NCBI RefSeq assembly: GCF_028649435.1
Contig: NZ_JAQSIN010000002.1
Reading direction: 5' to 3' (one strand)
DNA length: 64,000 nucleotides
DNA from: Curvibacter microcysteis
GTDB taxonomy: Bacteria > Pseudomonadota > Gammaproteobacteria > Burkholderiales > Burkholderiaceae_C
In this document: one piece after another, positions 26,412 to 34,061 of the stretch
Numbering within the stretch: the stretch's first letter is position 1
Layout: each line of letters starts with the position of its first letter
Made by a program: the position numbers and the translations under genes
Notes under the pieces: generated by a model
Told to the model about the DNA's origin: nothing
What the model saw: only the letters and a program-made list of their open reading frames with translations
The model's database searches: none

Positions 26412-27374
26412 ATGCGTCGCAGTGAATTTCTTCAATCCTTGCTGGGCCTGGCCCTGGCGAGCGGGCTCAGCCAGCAATCCGCGCTGGCGGCCAACAACCT
26501 GAAAATGCTGGTGCCCGCCAACCCAGGCGGTGGCTGGGACACCACGGGCCGTGCGCTGGGCAAGGCCTTGCAAGACAGTGGCGCGGCCGCGGCGGTCAGC
26601 TACGACAACAAGGGCGGCGCGGCCGGCGCCATCGGCCTGGCGCAGTTCGTCAACGCCAGCAAGGGCGACCCCCATGCCTTGATGGTGATGGGCGCGGTCA
26701 TGTTGGGCGGCATCATCACCGGCAAGCCGCCGGTGTCCTTGTCGCAGGCCACGCCGCTGGCGCGCTTGACCACCGAATACAACGTGTTTGTGCTGCCTGC
26801 CAACTCGCCCTTCAACTCCATGAAGGAGCTGGTGGCCCAGTTGCAAAAAGACCCTGGCAGCATCAAGTGGGGCGGCGGCTCGCGCGGCTCCACCGAGCAC
26901 ATCGCGGCCGCCATGATTGCGCGTGCCGTGGGCGTGGACCCCTCCCGCATCAACTACGTGGCCTTCCGTGGCGGCGGTGAAGCCACAGCCGCCGTGCTGG
27001 GCGGCAACGTCACCGTGGGCGGCAGCGGCTACAGCGAGTTTGCCGAGTACATCAAGACCGGCAAGATGCGCCCGCTGGCCGTGACCTCGGGCAGCCGCAT
27101 CAAGGGCATCGACGTGCCCACGCTCAAAGAGCAGGGCATCCCGGTGGAGATCGGCAACTGGCGCGGCGTCTACGGCGCGCCGGGTTTGAGCCCGGCCCAG
27201 CGCCAGGCCTTGATCGATCTGATCGTCAGCGCCACCAAGCACCGCAGCTGGCAGGAGTCGCTGGAAAAGAACGGCTGGACCCCCGCCCTGATGACGGGTG
27301 ACGCCTTCGGCAACTTCGTCGACGAAGAGTTCGCCAGCCTGCGCGCCACCATGGTCAAGTCCGGCATGGTCTGA
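26412..27374 (+). CDS. tctC: Tricarboxylate-binding protein TctC
   Basis: 320 residues. Signal peptide (RRSEFLQSLLGLALASG... ending SALA-A) and the Bug-family fold: LKMLVPANPGGGWDTTGRALGKALQ at the mature N-terminus forms the carboxylate-binding loop, and the AGAIGLAQFVNASKGDP-type loop follows. This subfamily with NPGGGWD is the true TctC branch that works with adjacent TctA/TctB, rather than the broader Bug proteins (compare the gene at 15673). ATG at 26412 is preceded by GAGACAAAACC, the same leader sequence as many binding-protein genes here. It delivers citrate-like acids to TctAB. Confidence 0.92.
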   Translation: MRRSEFLQSLLGLALASGLSQQSALAANNLKMLVPANPGGGWDTTGRALGKALQDSGAAAAVSYDNKGGAAGAIGLAQFVNASKGDPHALMVMGAVMLGGIITGKPPVSLSQATPLARLTTEYNVFVLPANSPFNSMKELVAQLQKDPGSIKWGGGSRGSTEHIAAAMIARAVGVDPSRINYVAFRGGGEATAAVLGGNVTVGGSGYSEFAEYIKTGKMRPLAVTSGSRIKGIDVPTLKEQGIPVEIGNWRGVYGAPGLSPAQRQALIDLIVSATKHRSWQESLEKNGWTPALMTGDAFGNFVDEEFASLRATMVKSGMV

Positions 27375-27503
27375 GCCCGCGCCAGGGCGGCCCGTGTCGG
27401 GGCGGTCCTGGTTGCTGGCGCGCTATTTCTCGTCTGATCCGCCCCCGGCGCCGCCCGGGGCGGGGCGGTGCTGCCTGCTGCTTTTTGTTGGAGCCTTTTC
27501 TTC

Positions 27504-28019
27504 ATGTCCTCTCACTCATCCAGTTCGCCGCGTCTGCAGACCGCCGTGGGTCTGGCCGTCTTGTTGTTGGCCTGTTTGCTGGCCTGGGGCGCGACGGGTA
27601 TCTCGTCCGACGCGGGTTACGCCGGTGTCGGCCCTAACTTTCTGCCCTGGGTCGTCAGCGCCGCCTTGGGCCTGTGCGGCGTGGGCCTGCTGGTGCACAG
27701 CCTCAGTGGTGGTTTTCGCCAGCTGGAAGAAGCCTCGGGCGCCGAGCGCGGCCACTGGGCCGGCTTTGCCTGGGTCAGCGCCGCCCTGCTGCTCAATGCT
27801 TGGCTGATCACCACCTTGGGCTTTGTGCTGAGTTGCACCCTGTGTTTTGTGCTGGCGGTGCGGGGTTTTCGCAGCGCCGAAGGCCGCTTGAACCTGAGCC
27901 TGCGCGCCTTGCTGCAGGACGCGGGCATCGGCCTGTTGATTGCGGCCCCGGTGTACTGGATGTTCACCAAGCTGCTGGCCATCAATTTGCCGGGACTGAC
28001 CGGTACCGGCTGGCTGTGA
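27504..28019 (+). CDS. tctB: Tripartite tricarboxylate transporter small membrane subunit TctB
   Basis: 171 residues with four predicted membrane helices (about 12-30, 43-65, 87-107 with the LNAWLITTLGFVLSCTLCFVLAV stretch, and 133-152), the TctB pattern including the G-x-x-x-FP-like GVGPNFLPWVVS after helix 1. Small partner of the TctA permease; its exact role in the sodium- or proton-driven transporter is unclear even in studied systems. It follows tctC by 129 bases and precedes tctA by 22. Confidence 0.9.
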   Translation: MSSHSSSSPRLQTAVGLAVLLLACLLAWGATGISSDAGYAGVGPNFLPWVVSAALGLCGVGLLVHSLSGGFRQLEEASGAERGHWAGFAWVSAALLLNAWLITTLGFVLSCTLCFVLAVRGFRSAEGRLNLSLRALLQDAGIGLLIAAPVYWMFTKLLAINLPGLTGTGWL

Positions 28020-28041
28020 GCCGGCCTCGCGGAGTTTGAAC

Positions 28042-29544
28042 ATGGACATCTGGAACCATTTGCTCAGTGGCTTTGCCACGGCGGCCACCCCGGTCAATTT
28101 GTTGTGGGCTTTTGTCGGCTGCCTGATTGGCACCGCGGTGGGCGTGCTGCCCGGCATCGGTCCGGCGGTGGCCGTGGCCATGCTGCTGCCCATCACCACC
28201 CAGGTCGAGCCCACGGCCTCGATGATCTTTTTTGCGGGCATCTATTACGGCGCCATGTACGGCGGCTCGACCACCTCCATCCTGCTCAACACCCCCGGTG
28301 AGGCCGGGTCGATGGTGACGGCCATGGAGGGCAACCGCATGGCCAAGAACGGCCGCGCGGGCGCGGCACTGGCCACGGCGGCCATTGGCTCTTTTGTCGC
28401 TGGCACCATCGCGACCGTGCTGGTCACGTTTTTTGCCCCGCTGTTGGCACGGTACGCGGTGCTGCTGGGTCCGCCGGAATACTTCATGCTGATGGTGCTG
28501 GCCTTCACCACCGTGAGCGCGGTGCTGGGCAAGAGCACCTTGCGCGGCCTGACCGCCTTGTTCATCGGCCTGGCCCTGGGCTTGGTAGGCATTGACCAGA
28601 TCACGGCCCAGGCCCGCTACACCGCGGGTGTGCCTGAGTTGATGGATGGCGTCGAGGTCGTGCTCATCGCGGTGGGGTTGTTCGCCGTGGGCGAGGCCCT
28701 GTACAACGTGCTGTACGAAGGCCGGGTGCAGGAAACCCGCAACAAGCTCACCAGCACGCACATGACGCGGGCCGAGTGGGCGCGTTCCTGGCCGGCCTGG
28801 CTGCGCGCCACCTTCATCGGCTTTCCTTTCGGCACCATCCCGGCGGGGGGTAGCGAGATCCCGACCTTCCTCAGCTACGCGACCGAGAAGAAGCTCTCGC
28901 GCCACCCCGAGGAATTTGGCACCACGGGCGCCATCGAAGGCGTGGCGGGTCCCGAGGCGGCCAACAACGCGGCCATCACCGCCACGCTGATCCCCTTGCT
29001 GACCCTGGGCATCCCGACTTCCAACACCACGGCGATCTTGCTGGGCGCTTTTCAGAACTACGGTATCCAGCCGGGCCCGCAATTGTTTGACACCAACGCC
29101 GGCCTGGTCTGGGCGCTGATCGCGTCGATGTACATCGGCAACGTCATGCTGCTGGTGCTGAATCTGCCGCTGGTGGGCCTGTGGGTCAAGTTGCTGCGCA
29201 TTCCCAAGCCGTACCTGTACGCAGGCATTCTGGTGTTTGCCACCTTGGGGGTCTATGGCATGCGCCAGTCGGCTTTCGACCTGGTGCTGCTGTACGGCAT
29301 TGGTCTGTTGGGGGTCGTGATGCGCCGCTTTGATTTCCCCACCGCACCGGTGGTGGTGGGCATGATCCTGGGTCCCTTGGCGGAAGCCCAGATGCGCAAC
29401 GCGCTGTCGATCGGCGAAGGGCGTTGGGACATCTTCCTGCAACGCCCCATGTCGCTGACGCTGCTGGTGGTGGTGGTGTCGGTGCTGGTGCTGCCGCGCC
29501 TGATCAAGCGCTGGGCCGATCGCCGTGCCCTGGCCCGGCTCTGA
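28042..29544 (+). CDS. tctA: Tripartite tricarboxylate transporter large permease TctA
   Basis: 500 residues, about 11-12 membrane helices, with the two TctA hallmark motifs: GVLPGIGPAVAVAMLLPIT near residues 36-54 and YGGSTTSILLNTPGE near 74-88, and the repeat-related GFPFGTIPAGGSEIPTFLSY about 256-275. ATG at 28042 follows GGAG. Catalyses ion-coupled uptake of the tricarboxylate delivered by TctC. End of the tct operon; the sigma-54 activator gene begins 75 bases later. Confidence 0.95.
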   Translation: MDIWNHLLSGFATAATPVNLLWAFVGCLIGTAVGVLPGIGPAVAVAMLLPITTQVEPTASMIFFAGIYYGAMYGGSTTSILLNTPGEAGSMVTAMEGNRMAKNGRAGAALATAAIGSFVAGTIATVLVTFFAPLLARYAVLLGPPEYFMLMVLAFTTVSAVLGKSTLRGLTALFIGLALGLVGIDQITAQARYTAGVPELMDGVEVVLIAVGLFAVGEALYNVLYEGRVQETRNKLTSTHMTRAEWARSWPAWLRATFIGFPFGTIPAGGSEIPTFLSYATEKKLSRHPEEFGTTGAIEGVAGPEAANNAAITATLIPLLTLGIPTSNTTAILLGAFQNYGIQPGPQLFDTNAGLVWALIASMYIGNVMLLVLNLPLVGLWVKLLRIPKPYLYAGILVFATLGVYGMRQSAFDLVLLYGIGLLGVVMRRFDFPTAPVVVGMILGPLAEAQMRNALSIGEGRWDIFLQRPMSLTLLVVVVSVLVLPRLIKRWADRRALARL

Positions 29545-29618
29545 GCCTGGGCTGGGTTCAACGGCGCTGGTGACTTGACACACGGCGCAGGGCGCTGAGC
29601 CGCGCTACCATCGCGGCC

Positions 29619-31235
29619 ATGCCTGCGCCCTCTGTTCCAGAACCCTCTCCCGCCGACTTCAGCGCTGAATCTGGCGCTGCGGCAGCGCCAGCGAGGCATG
29701 AGGCGCTGCCCCTGGACGGTGACAGCATCCTGGCGCTGGCGGCCCGGTCGATGTTCCAGCTGTTTTCCAGCATCAGCCAGGGCATGTTCCTGGTCGACCA
29801 CACCGGGCGCATCGTCTGGGTCAATGAGGGCTATCGGCGCTTTCTGCCCGCGCTGGGGTTCTCGTCCATTGACCAGTTCCAGGGCCACCTGGTCGAAGAG
29901 GTGATCCAAAACACCCAGATGCGCCGGGTGCTGGAGACCGGCGAGCCCATCATGATCGACTTGCTGACCAACAAGGCCGGCACTTTTGTGGTCAGCCGCC
30001 TGCCTTTGCGCGACGAGGGCGGGGCGGTGATTGGGGCCATCGGCATCGTGCTGTTTGACCACCCGGAGACCACGCTCAAGCCCCTGATCAGCAAGTTCGC
30101 CCGCTTGCAGCAGGACCTGGATGACGCGCGCCGCGAACTCGCTGTGCAGCGCAAGCGCGAGCTCAGCGCGCCCGACGGCCAGCGCCGCGCCAAATACACC
30201 TTCGCCAGCTTTGTGGGCACCAGCCCGGCCGCGGTCGAGGTCAAGCGCCAGGCGCGCCGCGCGGCCCAGTCGGCCAGTCCGGTGCTGTTGTTGGGCGAAA
30301 CCGGCACGGGCAAGGAGCTGCTCGCGCACGCGCTGCACACCGCCTCGTCGCGCGCCAGTGGCCCCTTTGTCAGCGTCAACATCGCGGCGGTGCCGGACAC
30401 TTTGCTGGAAGCCGAGTTCTTCGGCGTGGCCCCGGGTGCCTACACCGGCGCCGACCGCAAGGGCCGCGAGGGCAAGTTCCGCCTGGCCGACGGCGGCACC
30501 TTGTTCCTCGATGAGATCGGCGATATGCCACTGAATTTGCAGGCCAAGCTGCTGCGCGCTCTGCAGGAAGGCGAGATCGAGCCCTTGGGCAGCAACCGCC
30601 TGCTGCCTTTTGATGCGCGGGTCATCGCAGCCACCTCGCGCGACCTGGCCGCGCTGGTGCGCGAAGGGCGCTTTCGCGAGGACTTGTATTACCGCTTGGG
30701 CGTGCTGCCCATCCGCGTGCCACCGCTGCGTGAGCGCGTCAGCGACATCGTGGCTCTGGTCGAGGTGTTGGGCGAGGACATGGCCTTGCGCAACAGCAGC
30801 GCGCCGCCAGAGTTGTCGCCACAGGCCATCGCCTTGCTGCAGGCCCAACCCTGGCGCGGCAACATCCGCGAACTGCGCAACGTGCTGGAGCAGGCCGCTT
30901 TGCGCAGCGAATCGGGCCAGATTGATGTGGGCTTGCTGCAAGGCGTGTTGCAGGACTCGGGCCTGGACCCGGTGCTGGCGGTCAAGCCTCCGCCCGTGCC
31001 CGGCCCGGCCATGGCTTTCTCCGCTGCACCGGTGGCGGACCACACGGCCCCCGTGGGCCTGACAGCCGATGTGGCGGCGGCGGCGATTCAACCCCTGGCC
31101 GAGCAAGTGGCCGCGCTGGAGCAGCAAGCCATCGCCCGGGCCCTGCACCACACCCGTGGCAACAAGGTGGCGGCGGCGCGCCTGCTGGGGATCTCGCGCG
31201 CGACGCTTTACGAACGTCTGGGTGAGGGGCGCTGA
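29619..31235 (+). CDS. Sigma-54-dependent transcriptional activator (PAS-AAA+-Fis HTH)
   Basis: 538 residues. PAS-like sensor at about 42-150 (FSSISQGMFLVDHTGRIVWVNEGYRRFL), no receiver domain. AAA+ module about 200-430: Walker A GETGTGKE (~227-234), sigma-54 contact loop GAYTGA (~274-279, the accepted Tyr variant of GAFTGA), Walker B GGTLFLDEIGDM (~295-306), and R-fingers in REDLYYRLGVLPIRVPPLRER. C-terminal Fis-type HTH (TRGNKVAAARLLGISRATLYERL). The PAS domain suggests direct sensing of a small ligand. A strong sigma-54 promoter with upstream palindromes lies 0.6-0.7 kb beyond its stop, in front of the Liv-type transporter operon, so that operon is its most likely target rather than the preceding tct genes. 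Confidence 0.93.
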   Translation: MPAPSVPEPSPADFSAESGAAAAPARHEALPLDGDSILALAARSMFQLFSSISQGMFLVDHTGRIVWVNEGYRRFLPALGFSSIDQFQGHLVEEVIQNTQMRRVLETGEPIMIDLLTNKAGTFVVSRLPLRDEGGAVIGAIGIVLFDHPETTLKPLISKFARLQQDLDDARRELAVQRKRELSAPDGQRRAKYTFASFVGTSPAAVEVKRQARRAAQSASPVLLLGETGTGKELLAHALHTASSRASGPFVSVNIAAVPDTLLEAEFFGVAPGAYTGADRKGREGKFRLADGGTLFLDEIGDMPLNLQAKLLRALQEGEIEPLGSNRLLPFDARVIAATSRDLAALVREGRFREDLYYRLGVLPIRVPPLRERVSDIVALVEVLGEDMALRNSSAPPELSPQAIALLQAQPWRGNIRELRNVLEQAALRSESGQIDVGLLQGVLQDSGLDPVLAVKPPPVPGPAMAFSAAPVADHTAPVGLTADVAAAAIQPLAEQVAALEQQAIARALHHTRGNKVAAARLLGISRATLYERLGEGR

Positions 31236-31245
31236 GGGCCGGGGC

Positions 31246-31659
31246 TCAGGCTGGCAGGTGGCACACCGCCTCGATGTTGTTGCCTTCGGGGTCGATCACA
31301 AAGGCGCCGTAGTAGTCGGGGTGGTAGTCCGGGCGCAGGCCGGGGGCGCCGTTGTCCCGCCCGCCTGCCGCGATGGCGGCTTGGTAGAAGGCATCGACCT
31401 GGGCCCGGCTGCTGGCGCGCCAGGCCAGGTGGCAGCCTGTGGTGGCCGGCGGACCGCCGTGAGGGGAGGGGCCATCGATGAACCAGACATCGGATTTTTG
31501 GCCCGTGGGCTCGGTGGCGTCCGGGTAGCCGAAACCCAGGATGTTCACGCCATGGAAGCCTTCATACGACAGGCTGTAGTCCAGGGGAGCCAGCGCCGCG
31601 CTGTAAAACGCTTTGGCGCGTTGGATATCGGTCACGCGGAAGGTCATGTGGTCGAGCAT
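31246..31659 (-). CDS. VOC-family (glyoxalase/bleomycin-resistance-like) protein
   Basis: 137 residues, a single vicinal-oxygen-chelate domain made of two beta-alpha-beta-beta-beta modules: HMTFRVTDIQRAKAFYSAAL at the start and FVIDPEGNNIEAVCH at the end, both standard. Potential metal ligands His4, Glu (near C-terminus) and the GCHLAWRA His are present, as in fosfomycin/glyoxalase-like lyases of unknown substrate. Its upstream region on the minus strand has a TTGTCA-17-TACAGT promoter overlapped by a perfect LexA box, so it may be DNA-damage inducible. It is oriented against both neighbours and is monocistronic. Confidence 0.88.
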   Translation of the reverse strand: MLDHMTFRVTDIQRAKAFYSAALAPLDYSLSYEGFHGVNILGFGYPDATEPTGQKSDVWFIDGPSPHGGPPATTGCHLAWRASSRAQVDAFYQAAIAAGGRDNGAPGLRPDYHPDYYGAFVIDPEGNNIEAVCHLPA

Positions 31660-31693
31660 GGTGGTGGGGTCCTGGGGGGTGATGAAGAAAATG

Positions 31694-31722
31694 ACTGTAT
31701 TTGCATACAGTTATTTTGACAA
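31694..31722 (-). promoter_or_regulatory. Candidate sigma-70 promoter of the VOC gene with overlapping LexA box
   Basis: On the minus strand TTGTCA (31722-31717), a 17-base spacer, then TACAGT (31699-31694). The LexA box CTGTATTTGCATACAG at 31695-31710 (CTGT-N8-ACAG exact) covers the -10 and part of the spacer, the usual geometry of an SOS-repressed promoter. Predicted start about 28 bases before the VOC ATG. Confidence 0.65.
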
Positions 31723-31820
31723 GGGGGATGACCCACGACAGGTCCTCAGGTTTCGACATCTGGCTCGCTGGGTGCAAGCCGGTGGGTGGATTGGCAGCTG
31801 TCTGAAAATCATCCAGATGG

Positions 31821-31855
31821 CTGAAATTCAGGCATTTCTTGTGTCTGAAATTCAG
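31821..31855. promoter_or_regulatory. Two identical 11-bp palindromes, likely enhancer sites for the sigma-54 activator
   Basis: CTGAAATTCAG occurs at 31821-31831 and again at 31845-31855; both are fully palindromic and centred 24 bp apart. They lie about 85-110 bp upstream of the predicted sigma-54 start site, the expected position for activator (UAS) sites. A degenerate copy (CTGAAAATCA) begins at 31802. Confidence 0.6.
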
Positions 31856-31907
31856 TCAATTGATGTGATGGTGTGAAAAAGTCTTTTGAAATCAAGCCTT
31901 TTCGTCC

Positions 31908-31923
31908 TGGCACGCCCTGTGCA
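31908..31923 (+). promoter_or_regulatory. Sigma-54 (RpoN) -24/-12 promoter of the transporter operon
   Basis: TGGCACGCCCTGTGCA matches the sigma-54 consensus TGGCAC-r-N3-TTGCW with the invariant GG (31909-31910) and GC (31921-31922) separated by exactly 10 bases. The deviations are C for r and G for the first T of TTGC. Predicted start near 31934, 28 bases before the binding-protein ATG. Confidence 0.72.
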
Positions 31924-31961
31924 ATGATGGTGCTCGATAGCCAACACAACAGGAGACCTCC

Positions 31962-33161
31962 ATGCACCGACGTGCTCTCATCGGCCTGCCCGCGCTCGCC
32001 GCCCTGGTTTGCAGCGCCTTCAGCGTCAGCCCGGCCTTGAGCCAGACGGGCGACATCCGCATCGCCCACATCTACAGCAAGACCGGTCCGCTCGAAGCCT
32101 ATGGCAAGCAGACCCAGACCGGCTTCCTGATGGGCCTGGAGTACGCCACGGGCGGCACCATGGCGGTCAATGGCCGCAAGATCGTGGTGCTGGAGAAGGA
32201 CGACCAGGGCAAGCCTGACCTGGGCAAGTCGCTGCTGGCCTCGGCCTACTCCGACGACAAGGCTGACCTGGCCGTGGGCCCGACCTCCTCGGGCGTGGCG
32301 CTGGCCCTGCTGCCAGTGGCCGAAGAGTACAAAAAGATCCTGATCGTCGAGCCCGCCGTGGCTGACAGCATCACCGGTGACAAGTGGAACAAGTACATCT
32401 TCCGCACCGGCCGCAACAGCTCGCAAGATGCCATCTCCAACGCCGTGGCCCTCGACAAGCCCGGCGTCACCATCGCCACCCTGGCGCAGGACTATGCCTT
32501 TGGCCGCGATGGCGTGAAGGCTTTCAAGGACGCCCTGAAGAACGCCAAGCTGGTGCACGAAGAGTACCTGCCCACCAGCACCACCGACTTCACCGCCGGG
32601 GCCCAGCGCCTGATCGACAAGCTCAAGGACCAACCGGGCCGCAAGGTGATCTTTGTGATCTGGGCCGGCGCGGGCAACCCCTTCAAGATCGCCGACCTGG
32701 ACCTCAAGCGCTACAACATCGAGATCGCCACCGGCGGCAACATCCTGCCCGCCATGGCCGCCTACAAGAACTTCCCCGGCATGGAAGGCGCGACCTACTA
32801 CTACTTCGGCATCCCGAAGAACCCGGTCAACGAAGCGCTGGTGGCCCAGCACTACAAGCAGTTCAAGGCCCCGCCGGACTTCTTCACCGCCGGCGGCTTC
32901 TCCTCGGCCATGGCCGTGGTGACCGCGCTCAAGAAGACCAATGGCGAGACCGGCACCAACAAGCTGATCAAGGCCATGGAAGGCATGAGCTTTGACACCC
33001 CCAAGGGCAAGATGACCTTCCGTGCTGAAGACCACCAGGCCATGCAAAGCATGTACCATTTCAAGATCAAGGCCGACCCGGCGTTTGCCTGGGGGGTGCC
33101 GGAGCTGGTCCGCGAGATCAAGCCCGAAGAAATGAACGTGCCCATCCGCAACAAGCGCTGA
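31962..33161 (+). CDS. Liv-type ABC transporter substrate-binding protein
   Basis: 399 residues: signal peptide to about residue 27 (SPALS), then DIRIAHIYSKTGPLEAYGKQTQTGF, the type I binding-protein opening with the ligand-contacting TGPLEAYG loop, and VGPTSSGVALALLPVAEE. RBS AGGAG lies 6 bases before ATG 31962. First gene of an operon with LivG-, LivF-, LivH- and LivM-like genes and under a candidate sigma-54 promoter. Because a 3-hydroxybutyrate oligomer hydrolase follows, the ligand may be a small hydroxy acid or another carboxylate rather than a branched-chain amino acid (inference). Confidence 0.9.
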   Translation: MHRRALIGLPALAALVCSAFSVSPALSQTGDIRIAHIYSKTGPLEAYGKQTQTGFLMGLEYATGGTMAVNGRKIVVLEKDDQGKPDLGKSLLASAYSDDKADLAVGPTSSGVALALLPVAEEYKKILIVEPAVADSITGDKWNKYIFRTGRNSSQDAISNAVALDKPGVTIATLAQDYAFGRDGVKAFKDALKNAKLVHEEYLPTSTTDFTAGAQRLIDKLKDQPGRKVIFVIWAGAGNPFKIADLDLKRYNIEIATGGNILPAMAAYKNFPGMEGATYYYFGIPKNPVNEALVAQHYKQFKAPPDFFTAGGFSSAMAVVTALKKTNGETGTNKLIKAMEGMSFDTPKGKMTFRAEDHQAMQSMYHFKIKADPAFAWGVPELVREIKPEEMNVPIRNKR

Positions 33162-33296
33162 GCACCCGCTCTGCCAGCTCGCTGGGCGCTGCCCGGCGGG
33201 CTTGGCGCCAGCCGCTGCGCGCATGGCACTGCCGTCCGCGCCCTCCCTGTCCCGCAACACCGCCCGCGTCCCGGGCGGGTTCAGGTACCACGCTCC

Positions 33297-34061
33297 ATGC
33301 TGCAAACCCAAGACCTCACGGTCCGCTTTGGCGGACACGTGGCGGTGAATGCCGTCTCGTGCAGTTTCGCACCCGGCACCTTGACCGCCATCGTCGGCCC
33401 CAATGGGGCGGGCAAAACCACGTTTTTCAACCTGGTGTCGGGCCAGATCCCGGCCAGCAGTGGCACGGTCCACCTCAACGGGGTGGACTTGAGCCAGGCC
33501 CCGGTGTCAGCGCGCACCCGCGCTGGTTTGGGCCGCGCCTTCCAGCTGACCAATCTGTTTCCGCACCTGAGCGTGCTGGAGAACGTGCGCCTGGCCGTGC
33601 AGGCCACGCGCGCTGGCGCGCACTGGCATGGTTTGAACCTGTGGAGCATCTGGAGCGACCACCGCGCGCTGACCGAGCGCGCGCTGGAGATCCTGCACAC
33701 CGTGGCCATGCAGCACCAGCAGGCGGTGCTGGTGGCCAGCCTGCCGCACGGCGACCAGCGCAAGCTGGAGGTGGCCTTGCTGATGGCGCTGGAGCCGGAG
33801 GTCTTCATGTTCGACGAGCCCACGGCCGGCATGAGCCACGACGAGGCACCGGTGATCCTGAACCTGATCCGCGAGCTGAAAAAAGACAAGCGCAAGACCA
33901 TCCTGCTGGTCGAGCACAAGATGGACGTGGTGCGCGAGCTGGCCGACCGCATCATCGTGCTGCACAACGGCACCCTGGTGGCCGACGGCGACCCGGCCAC
34001 GGTGATTGCCCTGCCCGTGGTGCAAGAGGCCTACCTCGGCGTGGCCAAGGAGGCGGCATGA
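33297..34061 (+). CDS. livG: Liv-type ABC transporter ATP-binding protein (LivG-like)
   Basis: 254 residues. Walker A GPNGAGKTT at about 34-42, Q-loop in GRAFQLTNLFPHLSVLENVRL, Walker B VFMFDEPTAGMS, and H-loop LLVEHKMDVV. The ABC signature is LPHGDQRKLEVA instead of the usual LSxGQ(Q/R)RxLE: Gln is replaced by Asp and the leading Ser by Pro, though the Gly that contacts ATP is kept. Functional with the LivF-like partner as the ATPase pair of the permease. Its stop overlaps the next gene's ATG (ATGA), so the two are translationally coupled. Confidence 0.9.
   Translation: MLQTQDLTVRFGGHVAVNAVSCSFAPGTLTAIVGPNGAGKTTFFNLVSGQIPASSGTVHLNGVDLSQAPVSARTRAGLGRAFQLTNLFPHLSVLENVRLAVQATRAGAHWHGLNLWSIWSDHRALTERALEILHTVAMQHQQAVLVASLPHGDQRKLEVALLMALEPEVFMFDEPTAGMSHDEAPVILNLIRELKKDKRKTILLVEHKMDVVRELADRIIVLHNGTLVADGDPATVIALPVVQEAYLGVAKEAA

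Larger units (their letters stand above)
31660..31961. other. Dense divergent regulatory region
   Basis: 302 bases between the VOC gene (minus) and the transporter operon (plus) with no credible gene. It holds, left to right, a LexA box with a minus-strand promoter (31694-31722), two CTGAAATTCAG palindromes (31821-31831, 31845-31855), a weak IHF-like site (AATCAAGCCTTTT, 31890-31902) and a sigma-54 promoter (31908-31923). Each is annotated separately. Confidence 0.75.

Noticed and set aside
33222..33237. TGGCACTGCCGTCCGC as a second sigma-54 promoter before livG
   Set aside because: The -12 GC is out of register (C-G at the invariant positions), and livG is already in the operon transcribed from 31908.
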